From: an uncultured Pelagibacteraceae bacterium
GTDB taxonomy: Bacteria > Pseudomonadota > Alphaproteobacteria > Pelagibacterales > Pelagibacteraceae
Length of the DNA stretch: 64,000 bases
NCBI GenBank assembly: GCA_902524535.1
Contig: CABZDR010000001.1
Coordinates: 372,001-436,000, forward strand
Direction of reading: 5' to 3'
Positions 7,911-16,925 of the stretch are shown in pieces. A program made the translations under genes and the position numbers. The notes under the pieces were generated by a model. That model ran no database searches. It had not been told where the DNA came from and was given only the letters and a program-made list of their open reading frames with translations. Every line of letters starts with the position of its first letter. Position 1 is the first letter of the stretch.

Positions 7911-10388
7911 CTAATTAAAATTCAAGTTCTTTAAAACTCCAAACGGGGTTTCTTTTAAAATTTTTTTATTTTGTTTTTTAAAAATTTTTTTAGGTGTATA
8001 TCTAAAAAATATATCATTCTCTCGATCAATTATCTTATAATTCATACTTATTAGAAGCTTTTTAAAACTTTCTTTATTACATCCTAATAGGTTTAGCATT
8101 TCTGGTATCATTTTAATTTCTTTATCTTTTTCAAAGTTAGAATTGATTATTTGCATAAATAATCTCTCTAGGATATCGATTCTAATATAAATGTTATCAA
8201 ACTTTTCAAACCCACAAAGTAGCATGAAGTTTTTATTCTTTATTTTGTTATCATTTATAAAATTTAGCCCAAACGTTGGTGGTTTAAGATTAAAATATTT
8301 TTGATGATAATTTTTCCACAACAAGGTTCTTAGTGCAACTGGTTCAGGTTTAATTAATTTATGTAAAAAAATATGATATCTTCCGAACTTAACTCCAAGG
8401 TTTCTTAAAATTTTCCTTTCATTTTGTTCTAATTTTTTTAAGTAGTCAACAACCTGATCTCTTTTTAGTACACCATTATTTTCATAGAGTTGATATGCAA
8501 GTGCTTTTACAGAAGAATTTTTTTCTTTTAAAAATTTTAAATCAATGAGACTTTTTAGAGTTGTGTTTACTTTATTACCAAGCCACTTCGTTAAAAAGTT
8601 TGTTAGTTTCTGTCTTTGGTCTTGTTCTAAAATGTCATCTACTATTAATTCTATTTTTGGATTTAAGTAGTCTTTACCTGGGATTAATTTTCCAATTTTA
8701 AATTTATGCCAGTATATCTTAAAATCATTATTTAGCTCAATTAACCCAGTCTCAACTATGGATTGGATTCTTTTCTCTAGTTCAGGACCTACTGTCTGAC
8801 GAGCAGCCTTTTTAAGAGATTTAATGTCAGTTTCTAGTGCACCTTTTTTTAAATCAAGTTCTAATTTAAGACCATTAATTTTTCCAATGAACTGATTATC
8901 AATCATGACATCATTATTTTTTAAAATTTTAGTTTCAAAATCCATATCTTGTTTTAGACCTCTTGCTAGAACGCTTGCACGTTTATCAATAAAAGTTTTT
9001 GTAAGTTCTTCATGTAATCTATCTGAAAGCTTATCCTCTAATAATTTTGTTTTTTCTATCCAGTAATTTTGATTCTCTACCCAATTATTTTTATTTGAAA
9101 CATAAGACCAAGTTCTTACATTTGCAATTCTATTTGATATAGAATCTACATTTCCATCTAATTTATCAAGTTTTATTAGCTGAAGTCGCATATATTCATT
9201 GGTAATTTTTCCTTTTTCACTATTCAAATATTTAAAAACATTTGAAATCACCTCATAGTGATTACCGTAAGTTTTTTTGACAAAATCTGGTATTTGACAA
9301 CACTCCCATAAAAGTTTCAATTTTCTTTCAGTAAATTCAAAATTTTCTAGATTTTTATCTCTCAAGAAAAATTTAAGAGCTTTCTCATCTTCACATTCAC
9401 GTATCTTTCTTAACCACGCTCTATTGGGTTTTTCTTCTAGAGATTTTATAAGTACTGAAGGGTTGTTAAAATTTAGACTTGAATTACGCCAAAATAGGAA
9501 CTGAATTTCTTCAAATTTATGATTTTCAAGTAATTCAACTTCATCAGCACCAATTTCTTTACAATCGCCAGTTATACCAAAATTACCATCATTTAAATAT
9601 CTACCTGCTCTTCCAGCAATTTGCCCGATTTCAGATAAATTTAATCTTCGTAATTTTCTTCCATCAAATTTCTTTAAATTAGAAAAGTAAATATGATCAA
9701 GATCCATATTTATTCCCATACCAATAGCATCTGTTGCTACTAAAAAATCTACATCATTTGATTGATAAAGCTCAACCTGAGCATTTCTAGTTTTCGGGCT
9801 TAAAGAGCCCATCACAATTGCTGCCCCACCTTTTTGTCTTCTTATGAGTTCCGCAATAGCATAAACTTCTTCAGCTGAGAAAGCTATAATTGCGGTTTTT
9901 CTATTTATTCTAGAGATTTTTTTATATCCTGCATATGTAAGTTTAGATAGTCTTTTTCTATTAATAAATTCAATATCACCATCTAATTTTGAAATGATAT
10001 TTTTGATAGTATTAGATCCCATTAGCATGGTAAGCTTATTACCTCTTAAATTTAATAATCTGTCAGTGAAGATATGTCCCCTTTCATGATCTGCACACAT
10101 TTGAATTTCATCAACTCCAACAAAATCTAAGTGTTTATCAATTGGCATTGACTCAACGGTACATAAAAAATATTTTGCATTATTAGGAATAATTTTTTCT
10201 TCACCTGTAATCAGAGCAACCTTGTCTAATGAAGTTTTTTGAATTACCTTATCGTATACCTCCCTTGCTAATAATCTAAGAGGGAATCCAATCATTCCAT
10301 TTTCAAAAGAAAGCATAGTTTCAATAGCTAAATGAGTTTTGCCAGTATTAGTTGGGCCAAGTACAGCTGTAATTTTATTTTTGTCCAT
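7911..10388 (-). CDS. Suv3-like DExH/D superfamily 2 RNA helicase
   Basis: The 825-residue protein has Walker A GPTNTGKT (residues 11-18), DEIQ (93-96) in place of DEAD, the domain 2 motifs SLSPKTRNAQVELY and ATDAIGMGINMDLD, and motif VI QIAGRAGR. This set matches mitochondrial SUV3 and its alphaproteobacterial homologues, ATP-driven RNA helicases linked to RNA degradation. The long C-terminal half is less conserved, and I see no clear S4 or zinc domain in it. It is first in the operon helicase-TerB-like-fdxA-carD. A bacterial partner nuclease is not evident nearby. Confidence 0.87.
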   Translation of the reverse strand: MDKNKITAVLGPTNTGKTHLAIETMLSFENGMIGFPLRLLAREVYDKVIQKTSLDKVALITGEEKIIPNNAKYFLCTVESMPIDKHLDFVGVDEIQMCADHERGHIFTDRLLNLRGNKLTMLMGSNTIKNIISKLDGDIEFINRKRLSKLTYAGYKKISRINRKTAIIAFSAEEVYAIAELIRRQKGGAAIVMGSLSPKTRNAQVELYQSNDVDFLVATDAIGMGINMDLDHIYFSNLKKFDGRKLRRLNLSEIGQIAGRAGRYLNDGNFGITGDCKEIGADEVELLENHKFEEIQFLFWRNSSLNFNNPSVLIKSLEEKPNRAWLRKIRECEDEKALKFFLRDKNLENFEFTERKLKLLWECCQIPDFVKKTYGNHYEVISNVFKYLNSEKGKITNEYMRLQLIKLDKLDGNVDSISNRIANVRTWSYVSNKNNWVENQNYWIEKTKLLEDKLSDRLHEELTKTFIDKRASVLARGLKQDMDFETKILKNNDVMIDNQFIGKINGLKLELDLKKGALETDIKSLKKAARQTVGPELEKRIQSIVETGLIELNNDFKIYWHKFKIGKLIPGKDYLNPKIELIVDDILEQDQRQKLTNFLTKWLGNKVNTTLKSLIDLKFLKEKNSSVKALAYQLYENNGVLKRDQVVDYLKKLEQNERKILRNLGVKFGRYHIFLHKLIKPEPVALRTLLWKNYHQKYFNLKPPTFGLNFINDNKIKNKNFMLLCGFEKFDNIYIRIDILERLFMQIINSNFEKDKEIKMIPEMLNLLGCNKESFKKLLISMNYKIIDRENDIFFRYTPKKIFKKQNKKILKETPFGVLKNLNFN

Positions 10389-10553
10389 TCCTATTTTTAG
10401 TATGTCAAAATTTTCATCTACCAGATGTAGTTGTTATTAAAGAACAAAGATAGACTAAAACATGACCGAATCGGAGTATAAAAAGTTCTCATTATAACTA
10501 TTAACTTCATTTATTCTAGCATACTTAATTCTTATCGATAATTAAAAAGTTAT

Positions 10554-10955
10554 TTAAGATTTCTTAAGAATTTTCCAAACCCCAGTAGCAGAGGTAATAA
10601 TTTTTTCATTACATTTTAGTTCACAAAATAAAAAAACCAGTGTTTTTGTCTTCTTAAGAATTTTGACATTACCTAATATTTCATCTCCAGTTTTTGATGG
10701 CCCAATAAATTTCAAATCTAAGGATATTGTGACGCAAGGTGCATTTTCTACAGATCGATGTGCTGCAGTTCCTGCTCCAGCATCTACTAAAGCTGATAAA
10801 TACCCGCCATGAGTAATACCTGCCGCATTTAAATGATTTTCGTTAATTGTTGATTTAAATTCATATTCAGTTTCGGAAATATTTCTAAATAAGACTCCAC
10901 CATTATGTTTCATAAATCCTTTTTGAATGCTAATTTGCTGGAAATCTTTAGACAT
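10554..10955 (-). CDS. PaaI-type hotdog thioesterase
   Basis: I place the start at the ATG at 10955 because AAGGA lies just upstream; an ATG seven codons earlier (10976) has no ribosome site and would overlap a small upstream ORF. The resulting 133-residue protein has the 4HBT core: LNAAGITHGGYLSALVDAGAG with the catalytic-loop H-G-G and Asp, then TISLDLKFIGPSKTGDEI. Such enzymes hydrolyse acyl-CoA thioesters such as phenylacetyl- or hydroxybenzoyl-CoA. The physiological substrate cannot be read. It may serve general CoA release given a nearby thiolase and acyl-CoA synthetase. Confidence 0.82.
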   Translation of the reverse strand: MSKDFQQISIQKGFMKHNGGVLFRNISETEYEFKSTINENHLNAAGITHGGYLSALVDAGAGTAAHRSVENAPCVTISLDLKFIGPSKTGDEILGNVKILKKTKTLVFLFCELKCNEKIITSATGVWKILKKS

Positions 10956-10965
10956 AATTTCCTTT

Positions 10966-11070
10966 TTATAATACAAAAGTTAAAATTAATAGAATTATTA
11001 AGATAATAATAAAAAAATATATCACAGATTTTTGAAGAGATGTTTTCAGCAACCAATTTAACATATTCAT
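10966..11070 (-). CDS. possible 34-residue single-span membrane peptide
   Basis: Reading the minus strand from the ATG at 11070 gives 34 residues: a short start MNMLNWLLKTSLQK followed by a hydrophobic helix rich in Ile, Leu and Phe to the C-terminus. It begins 8 bases after the encoded CCA end of tRNA-Arg on the same strand and stops 10 bases before the thioesterase ATG, so it fits neatly between two genes. No strong Shine-Dalgarno is seen, only AAAGA. AT-rich DNA makes such hydrophobic ORFs by chance, so this is tentative. I recognise no family. Confidence 0.35.
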   Translation of the reverse strand: MNMLNWLLKTSLQKSVIYFFIIILIILLILTFVL

Positions 11071-11078
11071 TATCTTTA

Positions 11079-11155
11079 TGGTGCGCCTGCTAGGAGTCGA
11101 ACCCAGAACCTCCTGGTCCGTAGCCAAGCGCTCTATCCAATTGAGCTACAGGCGC
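11079..11155 (-). tRNA. tRNA-Arg (anticodon ACG)
   Basis: On the minus strand the acceptor GCGCCTG pairs with CAGGCGC, followed by ACCA with CCA encoded. The anticodon stem CTTGG/CCAGG encloses CTACGGA, giving ACG, which reads CGU (and CGC/CGA once A34 becomes inosine). The T-loop TTCGACT is canonical. Confidence 0.96.
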
Positions 11156-11227
11156 ATTTTTAAATTTTATTTATTATTCTATATCATTTTTTGGTGTATT
11201 TTAATGCTAAGACAAATTTAAATTATT

Positions 11228-12403
11228 ATGAATAATTCATTGAATGATGTTGTAATTGTAGAAGCTATTAGAACGCCAATTGGAGCTTTTAAAGGATCTC
11301 TTAAAGAATTAAGTGCCGATAAGTTGGGATCAATTGTTATCAAGGAAATTTTAAGAAAAAGTAAACTAGACAAAGATGATATTGATGAGATAATTATGGG
11401 CCAAGTACTTACAGCTGGTGGTGGTCAAAATCCCGCAAGACAAGCTGCAATAAATGCAGGTATAAATATCTCTAAACCAGCTCATATAGTTAATCAAGTT
11501 TGTGGATCTGGACTTAGAGCTGTAATCTCAGGATATCAATCAATTAAATTAGGAGAGGCAAAAAATATAATTTCTGGTGGCCAAGAAAACATGTCATTAG
11601 CTCCACATTCAATTTTTTATCGTGATAATAAAAAAATTTCAGAGAAACATCTGATAGATACAATGATAAATGATGGATTGATAGACGCATTTAATAATTA
11701 TCATATGGGTGTGACTGCTGAAAATGTTGCAAAGAAATTTAATATTTCAAGAGCAGACCAGGATGATTTTGCTCTAAATTCTCAAAAAAAAACAGAAATT
11801 GCAATTAATGTTAATAGATTTAAGGAAGAACTAATTAAAATAAATCAACCTGGTATCAATCTTGATAAAGATGAGCATCCAAGAAAAGAGCTAAATAAAT
11901 CGGATTTAGAGAAATTAAAAGCAGTGTTCTTAAAAAATGGAACTGTGACAGCTGGAAATTCATCAGGAATTAATGATGGTGCAGCTGCTTTATTATTAAC
12001 AACCTTAGAAGAAGCTAAAAAAAAATCAATTCAACCGTTAGTGAAGATAACATCATGGGCTTCAGTCGGAGTTGATCCAACTTTAATGGGCCTCGGACCA
12101 ATTGAAGCTGTGCGTAAAGCACTAAAAAAAGCAAAATGGGGTTTAAATGACATAGATCTTTTTGAAATTAATGAGGCTTTTGCTGCTCAAAGCATTGCAG
12201 TGATACGTACATTAAATATCGATGAGCATAAAGTTAATGTTAACGGAGGAGCTATAGCATTGGGTCATCCTATAGGAGCATCAGGTGCCAGAATATTAGT
12301 TACTCTTATTCATGAGATGATAAAACAAAAAAAGAACAAAGGTTGTGCTACACTATGCATAGGTGGTGGAATGGGCATAGCCTTATGTGTTGAGAGAATT
12401 TAA
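11228..12403 (+). CDS. acetyl-CoA acetyltransferase (thiolase)
   Basis: The 391-residue protein is a full-length thiolase. The acylated cysteine is C92 in NQVCGSGLRA, and the C-terminal catalytic motifs NVNGGAIALGHPIGASGARIL (His) and CIGGGMG (Cys) are intact. It condenses two acetyl-CoA to acetoacetyl-CoA or runs in reverse, in the cytoplasm. The short loop pattern is close to the biosynthetic PhaA/AtoB group; a role in fatty-acid or ketoacid breakdown is also possible. No polyhydroxybutyrate genes lie nearby. It stands alone between tRNA-Arg and aceE. Confidence 0.9.
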   Translation: MNNSLNDVVIVEAIRTPIGAFKGSLKELSADKLGSIVIKEILRKSKLDKDDIDEIIMGQVLTAGGGQNPARQAAINAGINISKPAHIVNQVCGSGLRAVISGYQSIKLGEAKNIISGGQENMSLAPHSIFYRDNKKISEKHLIDTMINDGLIDAFNNYHMGVTAENVAKKFNISRADQDDFALNSQKKTEIAINVNRFKEELIKINQPGINLDKDEHPRKELNKSDLEKLKAVFLKNGTVTAGNSSGINDGAAALLLTTLEEAKKKSIQPLVKITSWASVGVDPTLMGLGPIEAVRKALKKAKWGLNDIDLFEINEAFAAQSIAVIRTLNIDEHKVNVNGGAIALGHPIGASGARILVTLIHEMIKQKKNKGCATLCIGGGMGIALCVERI

Positions 12404-12516
12404 GAATTTATTCTTTTAAATTTCTCTTCAAGCAAAATTTTTTGTATCCAAATTTTAGCATCTATGTAATTGCTCTCTTTTGGTTGCAAGAGCATATTTA
12501 ATAACTTTTTAATCAT
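12400..12516 (-). CDS. possible 38-residue small protein
   Basis: The gap of 214 bases between thiolase and aceE holds a minus-strand ORF of 38 residues, MIKKLLNMLLQPKESNYIDA onward, ending with charged residues and overlapping the thiolase stop by 4 bases. The residue mix is protein-like and not low complexity, with an amphipathic character. The ribosome site is weak (TTAGAA). It could be a small leader-type gene or chance. The rest of the gap is AT-rich and presumably holds the aceE promoter; nothing else is recognisable. Confidence 0.3.
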   Translation of the reverse strand: MIKKLLNMLLQPKESNYIDAKIWIQKILLEEKFKRINS

Positions 12517-12617
12517 TTTTCTAAAGGATACATAAGAAGAGTGTCAAAAAATTGAGCAGAATGTGTTAAAAATAGCAATTAAGTAAAATTTTATAGTGTA
12601 TAAGATCTTAATATCAA

Positions 12618-15600
12618 ATGAGTGAAAAACTATTAGTTCCTGATATAGGCGACTTTGAAAATGTAGAAGTTATTGAATTACTCGTCAAAGAAGGCGAAGA
12701 AATTGCCAAGAACGATCCAGTGGTTACTATTGAAAGTGATAAATCAAGTGTTGAAATACCTTCGACATTGTCAGGTACAATCGAGATAATTAAAGTTAAA
12801 GTAGGTGATAAAGTTTCGAAAGGCGATTTAATTCTGAGTGTCTCAGGTTCAAGTGAAAAAAATTCTCCATCAAAAACTATTCCAAAAGACACTGAAAACT
12901 TGATTAAAGAGGCAGAGAAATCATTAGAAAATAAACAAGAGAAAACTATCCATACAAATAATAGTGAGAGAAAAAAACCAGAAATAATTCAAGTAGTTAA
13001 TGACGGTGATATTGATCCATTAGAAACCAATGAGTGGCTAGAATCACTTTCAGCAGTAATTGAAAAAGATGGTAATCAGAGAGCTCATTATTTAATAAAG
13101 GAATTAATAAATAAAGCTTATGTGGAGGGTGCAAATATTCCCTACACACAAAACACACCCTATATAAATACTATTCCAGTAAATGAAGAGAAAAAATCAA
13201 ATGGTGATCAAAATATTGAGAGAAGAATTAGGTCATTAATAAGATGGAATTCCGCAGCAATGGTTGTTCGTGCGAACAAAAAGTTTCCAGAGCTAGGAGG
13301 ACATATAGGAACATTTGCATCAGCTGCTACACTTTATGATGTAGGTATGAATCATTTTTGGAGAGCAAAAAATAATAAATTTGGTGGGGATTTGATTTAT
13401 TTTCAAGGGCATAGCGCACCAGGAATGTACGCAAGGGCGTTTCTTGAAGGAAGACTTAACGAAAAGCAATTAGATAGTTTTAGACAAGAAGTCAATCCAG
13501 GAGGTCTATCATCTTATCCACACCCTTGGTTGATGCCAAATTTTTGGCAATTTCCTACAGTCTCAATGGGTTTAGGACCAATGCTAGCAATATATCAAGC
13601 AAGATATATGAAATATTTAATTAACAGAGGTCTAATAAAAGACGAAGGACGAAAAGTATGGGCTTTTTTAGGAGATGGTGAAATGGATGAACCAGAGTCT
13701 TTAGGTGCAATCGGTTTAGCAGCTAGAGAAAAATTAGATAATTTAATATTTGTAATCAATTGCAATCTTCAAAGATTGGACGGACCAGTAAGGGGAAATG
13801 GAAAAATTATACAAGAATTAGAGGGTATTTTTAGAGGAGCTGGATGGAATGTTATTAAAGTGATCTGGGGTTCTTATTGGGATCCGCTATTAGCTAACGA
13901 TAAAACTGGCCATTTAATTAAAGTTATGAATGAAACTGTTGATGGTGAATATCAAGCGATGAAAGCAAGAGATGGAGCTTATGTCAGAGAAAAGTTTTTT
14001 GGTAAATATCCTGAAACTAAAGAGTTGGTTTCAAGCCTTTCAGACAAAGATATATGGAGATTGAATAGAGGTGGACATGATCCTCACAAAGTTTTTGCAG
14101 CTTATGAAAAAGCCTCAAAAAATATTGGAAGCCCAACAGTTGTGATTGCCAAGACTATAAAGGGTTATGGTATGGGTAAAAGTGGTGAGAGTGTAAATAC
14201 AACACATCAAACAAAAAAATTAGATATAAACGATTTGATGTATTACAGAGACAGGTTTGATGTTCCCCTAACCGACAAACAGGTACAAAATATTGAATAT
14301 TATAAGCCAGACCAAAACTCACCAGAAATAAAGTATATAAAAGAAAAAAGACTTCAATTGGGAGGATTTATCCCAGAGAGAACTACTTATGCAAAACCCA
14401 TTAAAGCTCCACCAAAAAACATTTTTGACAATATGAAACAATCAACAGGAGATAAAGAGATGTCTACAACCATGGCACTAGTCAGAATGTTAACAAATCT
14501 TTTAAGAGATAAAAATGTTGCTCCAAGATTGGTACCAATTATCCCTGATGAAGCGAGAACATTTGGAATGGAGGGTTTTTTTCAAAAAATTGGTATTTAT
14601 GCTCATGAAGGACAAAAATATGAACCAGAGGACGCGGCACAATTAAGTTCATATCGAGAAGAAAAAAGTGGACAAGTTTTGGAGGAAGGAATTAATGAGG
14701 CAGGTGCAATGTCTTCATGGATTGCTGCAGGTACTTCTTACACAAATCATGATATTGAAATGATCCCAATTTATCTATTTTATTCAATGTTTGGTTTTCA
14801 GAGAATAGGTGACTTTGCTTGGGCGGGAGCAGACAGTCAATCAAGAGGATTTTTAATTGGTGCTACTGCTGGAAGAACTACTTTAGCGGGAGAAGGTTTA
14901 CAACACCAAGATGGACATAGTCATTTAATGGCATCAACAATTCCTAATTGCAAGTCCTATGATCCAACATTTCATTATGAGTTAGCAACTATATTTAGAG
15001 AAGGGTTGAAAAGAATGCATGAGAATAAAGAAAATATTTTTTATTACATTACAACAATGAATGAAAATTATCCTCACCCTGCTATGCCACCAGATAAATC
15101 ATGTGAAGAAGGTATATTAAAAGGAATGTATAAAATAAAAGAATTTAATAAATATAAAAAAACTAAAATTCAATTTTTAGGATCTGGTACAATCTTAAGA
15201 GAAATGATTGCTGGTGCAGAAATTTTACAAACTGAATATCAAATTGATAGCGAGGTTTGGAGCGTGACTAGTTTTAATGAATTAAGAAGAGATGGTTTAG
15301 AGGTCGAGAGGTATAATTTGTTGAATCCTGAAAAAGAACCAAAAAAATCATATGTTGAAAATTGTTTAGGTAAAACTGAAGGTCCTATTCTAGCTGCATC
15401 GGATTATATGAGAATGAACTCTGATCAAATTCGACCCTATATAAATAAGAGCTTTTATTCATTAGGAACAGATGGATTCGGTCGAAGTGATACAAGAAAA
15501 AATTTAAGAAAGTTTTTTGAAGTTGATAAAGAGCATGTTGTTACTTATGGGCTAAGTGTTTTAGCTAAAGAACAATTAATTGCATCCAAATATGCTCAAG

Positions 15601-15656
15601 AGGCAATAAAGAAATATAAAATTGATAAAGATAAACCAATGCCGACAAAATTATAA
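12618..15656 (+). CDS. aceE: pyruvate dehydrogenase E1, homodimeric type, with N-terminal lipoyl domain
   Basis: The 1012-residue protein has two parts. Residues 1-78 are a lipoyl domain with the modified lysine K42 in ESDKSSVE; a charged linker follows; from about residue 127 the AceE-type E1 begins (DPLETNEWLESLSAVI). The thiamine diphosphate motif GDGEMDEPES...NCNLQ is present. Ordinary AceE is near 890 residues and has no lipoyl domain, so this is a fusion. E1 decarboxylates pyruvate and reductively acetylates lipoyl groups, feeding aceF, which starts on the last base of this gene. No lpd (E3) gene is adjacent. Confidence 0.92.
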   Translation: MSEKLLVPDIGDFENVEVIELLVKEGEEIAKNDPVVTIESDKSSVEIPSTLSGTIEIIKVKVGDKVSKGDLILSVSGSSEKNSPSKTIPKDTENLIKEAEKSLENKQEKTIHTNNSERKKPEIIQVVNDGDIDPLETNEWLESLSAVIEKDGNQRAHYLIKELINKAYVEGANIPYTQNTPYINTIPVNEEKKSNGDQNIERRIRSLIRWNSAAMVVRANKKFPELGGHIGTFASAATLYDVGMNHFWRAKNNKFGGDLIYFQGHSAPGMYARAFLEGRLNEKQLDSFRQEVNPGGLSSYPHPWLMPNFWQFPTVSMGLGPMLAIYQARYMKYLINRGLIKDEGRKVWAFLGDGEMDEPESLGAIGLAAREKLDNLIFVINCNLQRLDGPVRGNGKIIQELEGIFRGAGWNVIKVIWGSYWDPLLANDKTGHLIKVMNETVDGEYQAMKARDGAYVREKFFGKYPETKELVSSLSDKDIWRLNRGGHDPHKVFAAYEKASKNIGSPTVVIAKTIKGYGMGKSGESVNTTHQTKKLDINDLMYYRDRFDVPLTDKQVQNIEYYKPDQNSPEIKYIKEKRLQLGGFIPERTTYAKPIKAPPKNIFDNMKQSTGDKEMSTTMALVRMLTNLLRDKNVAPRLVPIIPDEARTFGMEGFFQKIGIYAHEGQKYEPEDAAQLSSYREEKSGQVLEEGINEAGAMSSWIAAGTSYTNHDIEMIPIYLFYSMFGFQRIGDFAWAGADSQSRGFLIGATAGRTTLAGEGLQHQDGHSHLMASTIPNCKSYDPTFHYELATIFREGLKRMHENKENIFYYITTMNENYPHPAMPPDKSCEEGILKGMYKIKEFNKYKKTKIQFLGSGTILREMIAGAEILQTEYQIDSEVWSVTSFNELRRDGLEVERYNLLNPEKEPKKSYVENCLGKTEGPILAASDYMRMNSDQIRPYINKSFYSLGTDGFGRSDTRKNLRKFFEVDKEHVVTYGLSVLAKEQLIASKYAQEAIKKYKIDKDKPMPTKL

Positions 15657-16918
15657 TGTCAAAGATAGATATAAAAGTTCCAAATATTGGTGAATTCAAA
15701 GATGTAGAAGTTATTGAAGTTTTAATTAAAAAAGGTCAAAAAATTAAAAAGAATGATCCACTGATAACTATTGAAAGTGATAAATCTAGCGTGGAAATAC
15801 CCTCATCTGATAATGGCACTGTAACTTCTTTAAAAGTTAAAATTGGTGATAAGGTATCAGAAGGTGATGAAATTATAGAAATTGAGAGCGAAAAAGAAAT
15901 AAAAGAAAGAAGTGCTCAGAAATTATCAAAAAACCAATTATCAAAAGAAATAAAAAAAAACGAATTAAAAAAAAGCAATGAAACTAAAGATATAATAAAA
16001 GATTTTTCTGCAAGAGCTTCTGCATCACCAAAAGTAAGAAAATTTGCAAGAGAACTAGGAGTTAATATTAATAAAGTTCCTGGTACTGAAAGACAAGGGA
16101 GGGTTACTGAAAGTGATGTAAAGTTATTTGTAGCAACAAAATCTAATAAAAATTTCAAAGATCAAAATGCAACTGAAAAAAAGATTGAACTAGAATATTC
16201 ACATTCAGATTTCGGAGAAGTAGACATTAAAGACATCCCTAGAGTCAAAAAATTATCATCTAAATATTTGATGAACTCTTGGACAAAAATTCCTCACGTA
16301 ACTAATCATGATGAAGCCGATATAACTGAATTAGAGGAATTCAGAACTTCTCTAACGGATATATATACTGGTGAAAAAAAAAAAATTACACCATTAGCTT
16401 TCATCGTAAAGGCATTAACAACATCATTAAAAAAATTTCCTAATTTTAATACCTCAATCGATGAAATCGAAAAAGGTAAAATGACTGTTAAAAAATATTA
16501 TCATGTTGGTATAGCAGTAGATACTCCACATGGTTTGATGGTTCCAAAATTAAGGAATGCTGATAATAAGAATATTTCTTTAATAAGCACAGAATTAAAA
16601 AAAATAAGTCAGCAATGCAGAGATCTTAAAATTGATAAAAAAGAGTTATTTGGAGGTTCAATGACTATAACTAGCCTTGGAGGAATTGGTGGATCTTTCT
16701 TCACTCCAATTATAAATTATCCTGAGGTTGCTATTTTGGGAGTAGGCAGAGCAGAGAAAAAACAGGTATTTATGGATGGAAAATTTGTTACACGTACTAT
16801 GTTACCACTTTCTTTATCTTATGATCATAGAATTATCGACGGTGCGGAGGCAGCTCGATTTAATAATAATTTAAAAGAAAATTTGGGCAAAAATTTTGCC
16901 TATAAGCTAGCTGTTTAA
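15656..16918 (+). CDS. aceF: dihydrolipoamide acetyltransferase, pyruvate dehydrogenase E2
   Basis: The 420-residue protein has one lipoyl domain (K43 in ESDKSSVEIPS), a Lys/Glu-rich linker, a peripheral-subunit-binding domain at about residues 120-155 (ASPKVRKFARELGV) and a catalytic domain ending with the active site SYDHRIIDGAEAARF. It moves the acetyl group from lipoate to CoA and forms the core of the complex. Its lipoyl domain closely resembles that fused to aceE, suggesting a duplication. The ATG overlaps the aceE stop by one base, so the two are translationally coupled. Confidence 0.94.
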   Translation: MSKIDIKVPNIGEFKDVEVIEVLIKKGQKIKKNDPLITIESDKSSVEIPSSDNGTVTSLKVKIGDKVSEGDEIIEIESEKEIKERSAQKLSKNQLSKEIKKNELKKSNETKDIIKDFSARASASPKVRKFARELGVNINKVPGTERQGRVTESDVKLFVATKSNKNFKDQNATEKKIELEYSHSDFGEVDIKDIPRVKKLSSKYLMNSWTKIPHVTNHDEADITELEEFRTSLTDIYTGEKKKITPLAFIVKALTTSLKKFPNFNTSIDEIEKGKMTVKKYYHVGIAVDTPHGLMVPKLRNADNKNISLISTELKKISQQCRDLKIDKKELFGGSMTITSLGGIGGSFFTPIINYPEVAILGVGRAEKKQVFMDGKFVTRTMLPLSLSYDHRIIDGAEAARFNNNLKENLGKNFAYKLAV

Positions 16919-16925
16919 TTAAATA

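Noticed and set aside
10389..10553. Minus-strand ORF of 30 residues between the thioesterase and helicase genes
   Set aside because: Its composition looks random, there is no ribosome site, and its stop is not coupled to the helicase start. The gap also holds a short palindrome near 10466-10474 (CCGAATCGG), too short to call.
12618..15656. Lipoyl domain as a separate small gene ahead of aceE
   Set aside because: The reading frame is continuous with no stop between the lipoyl domain and the E1 domain, and no internal start with a ribosome site stands out.
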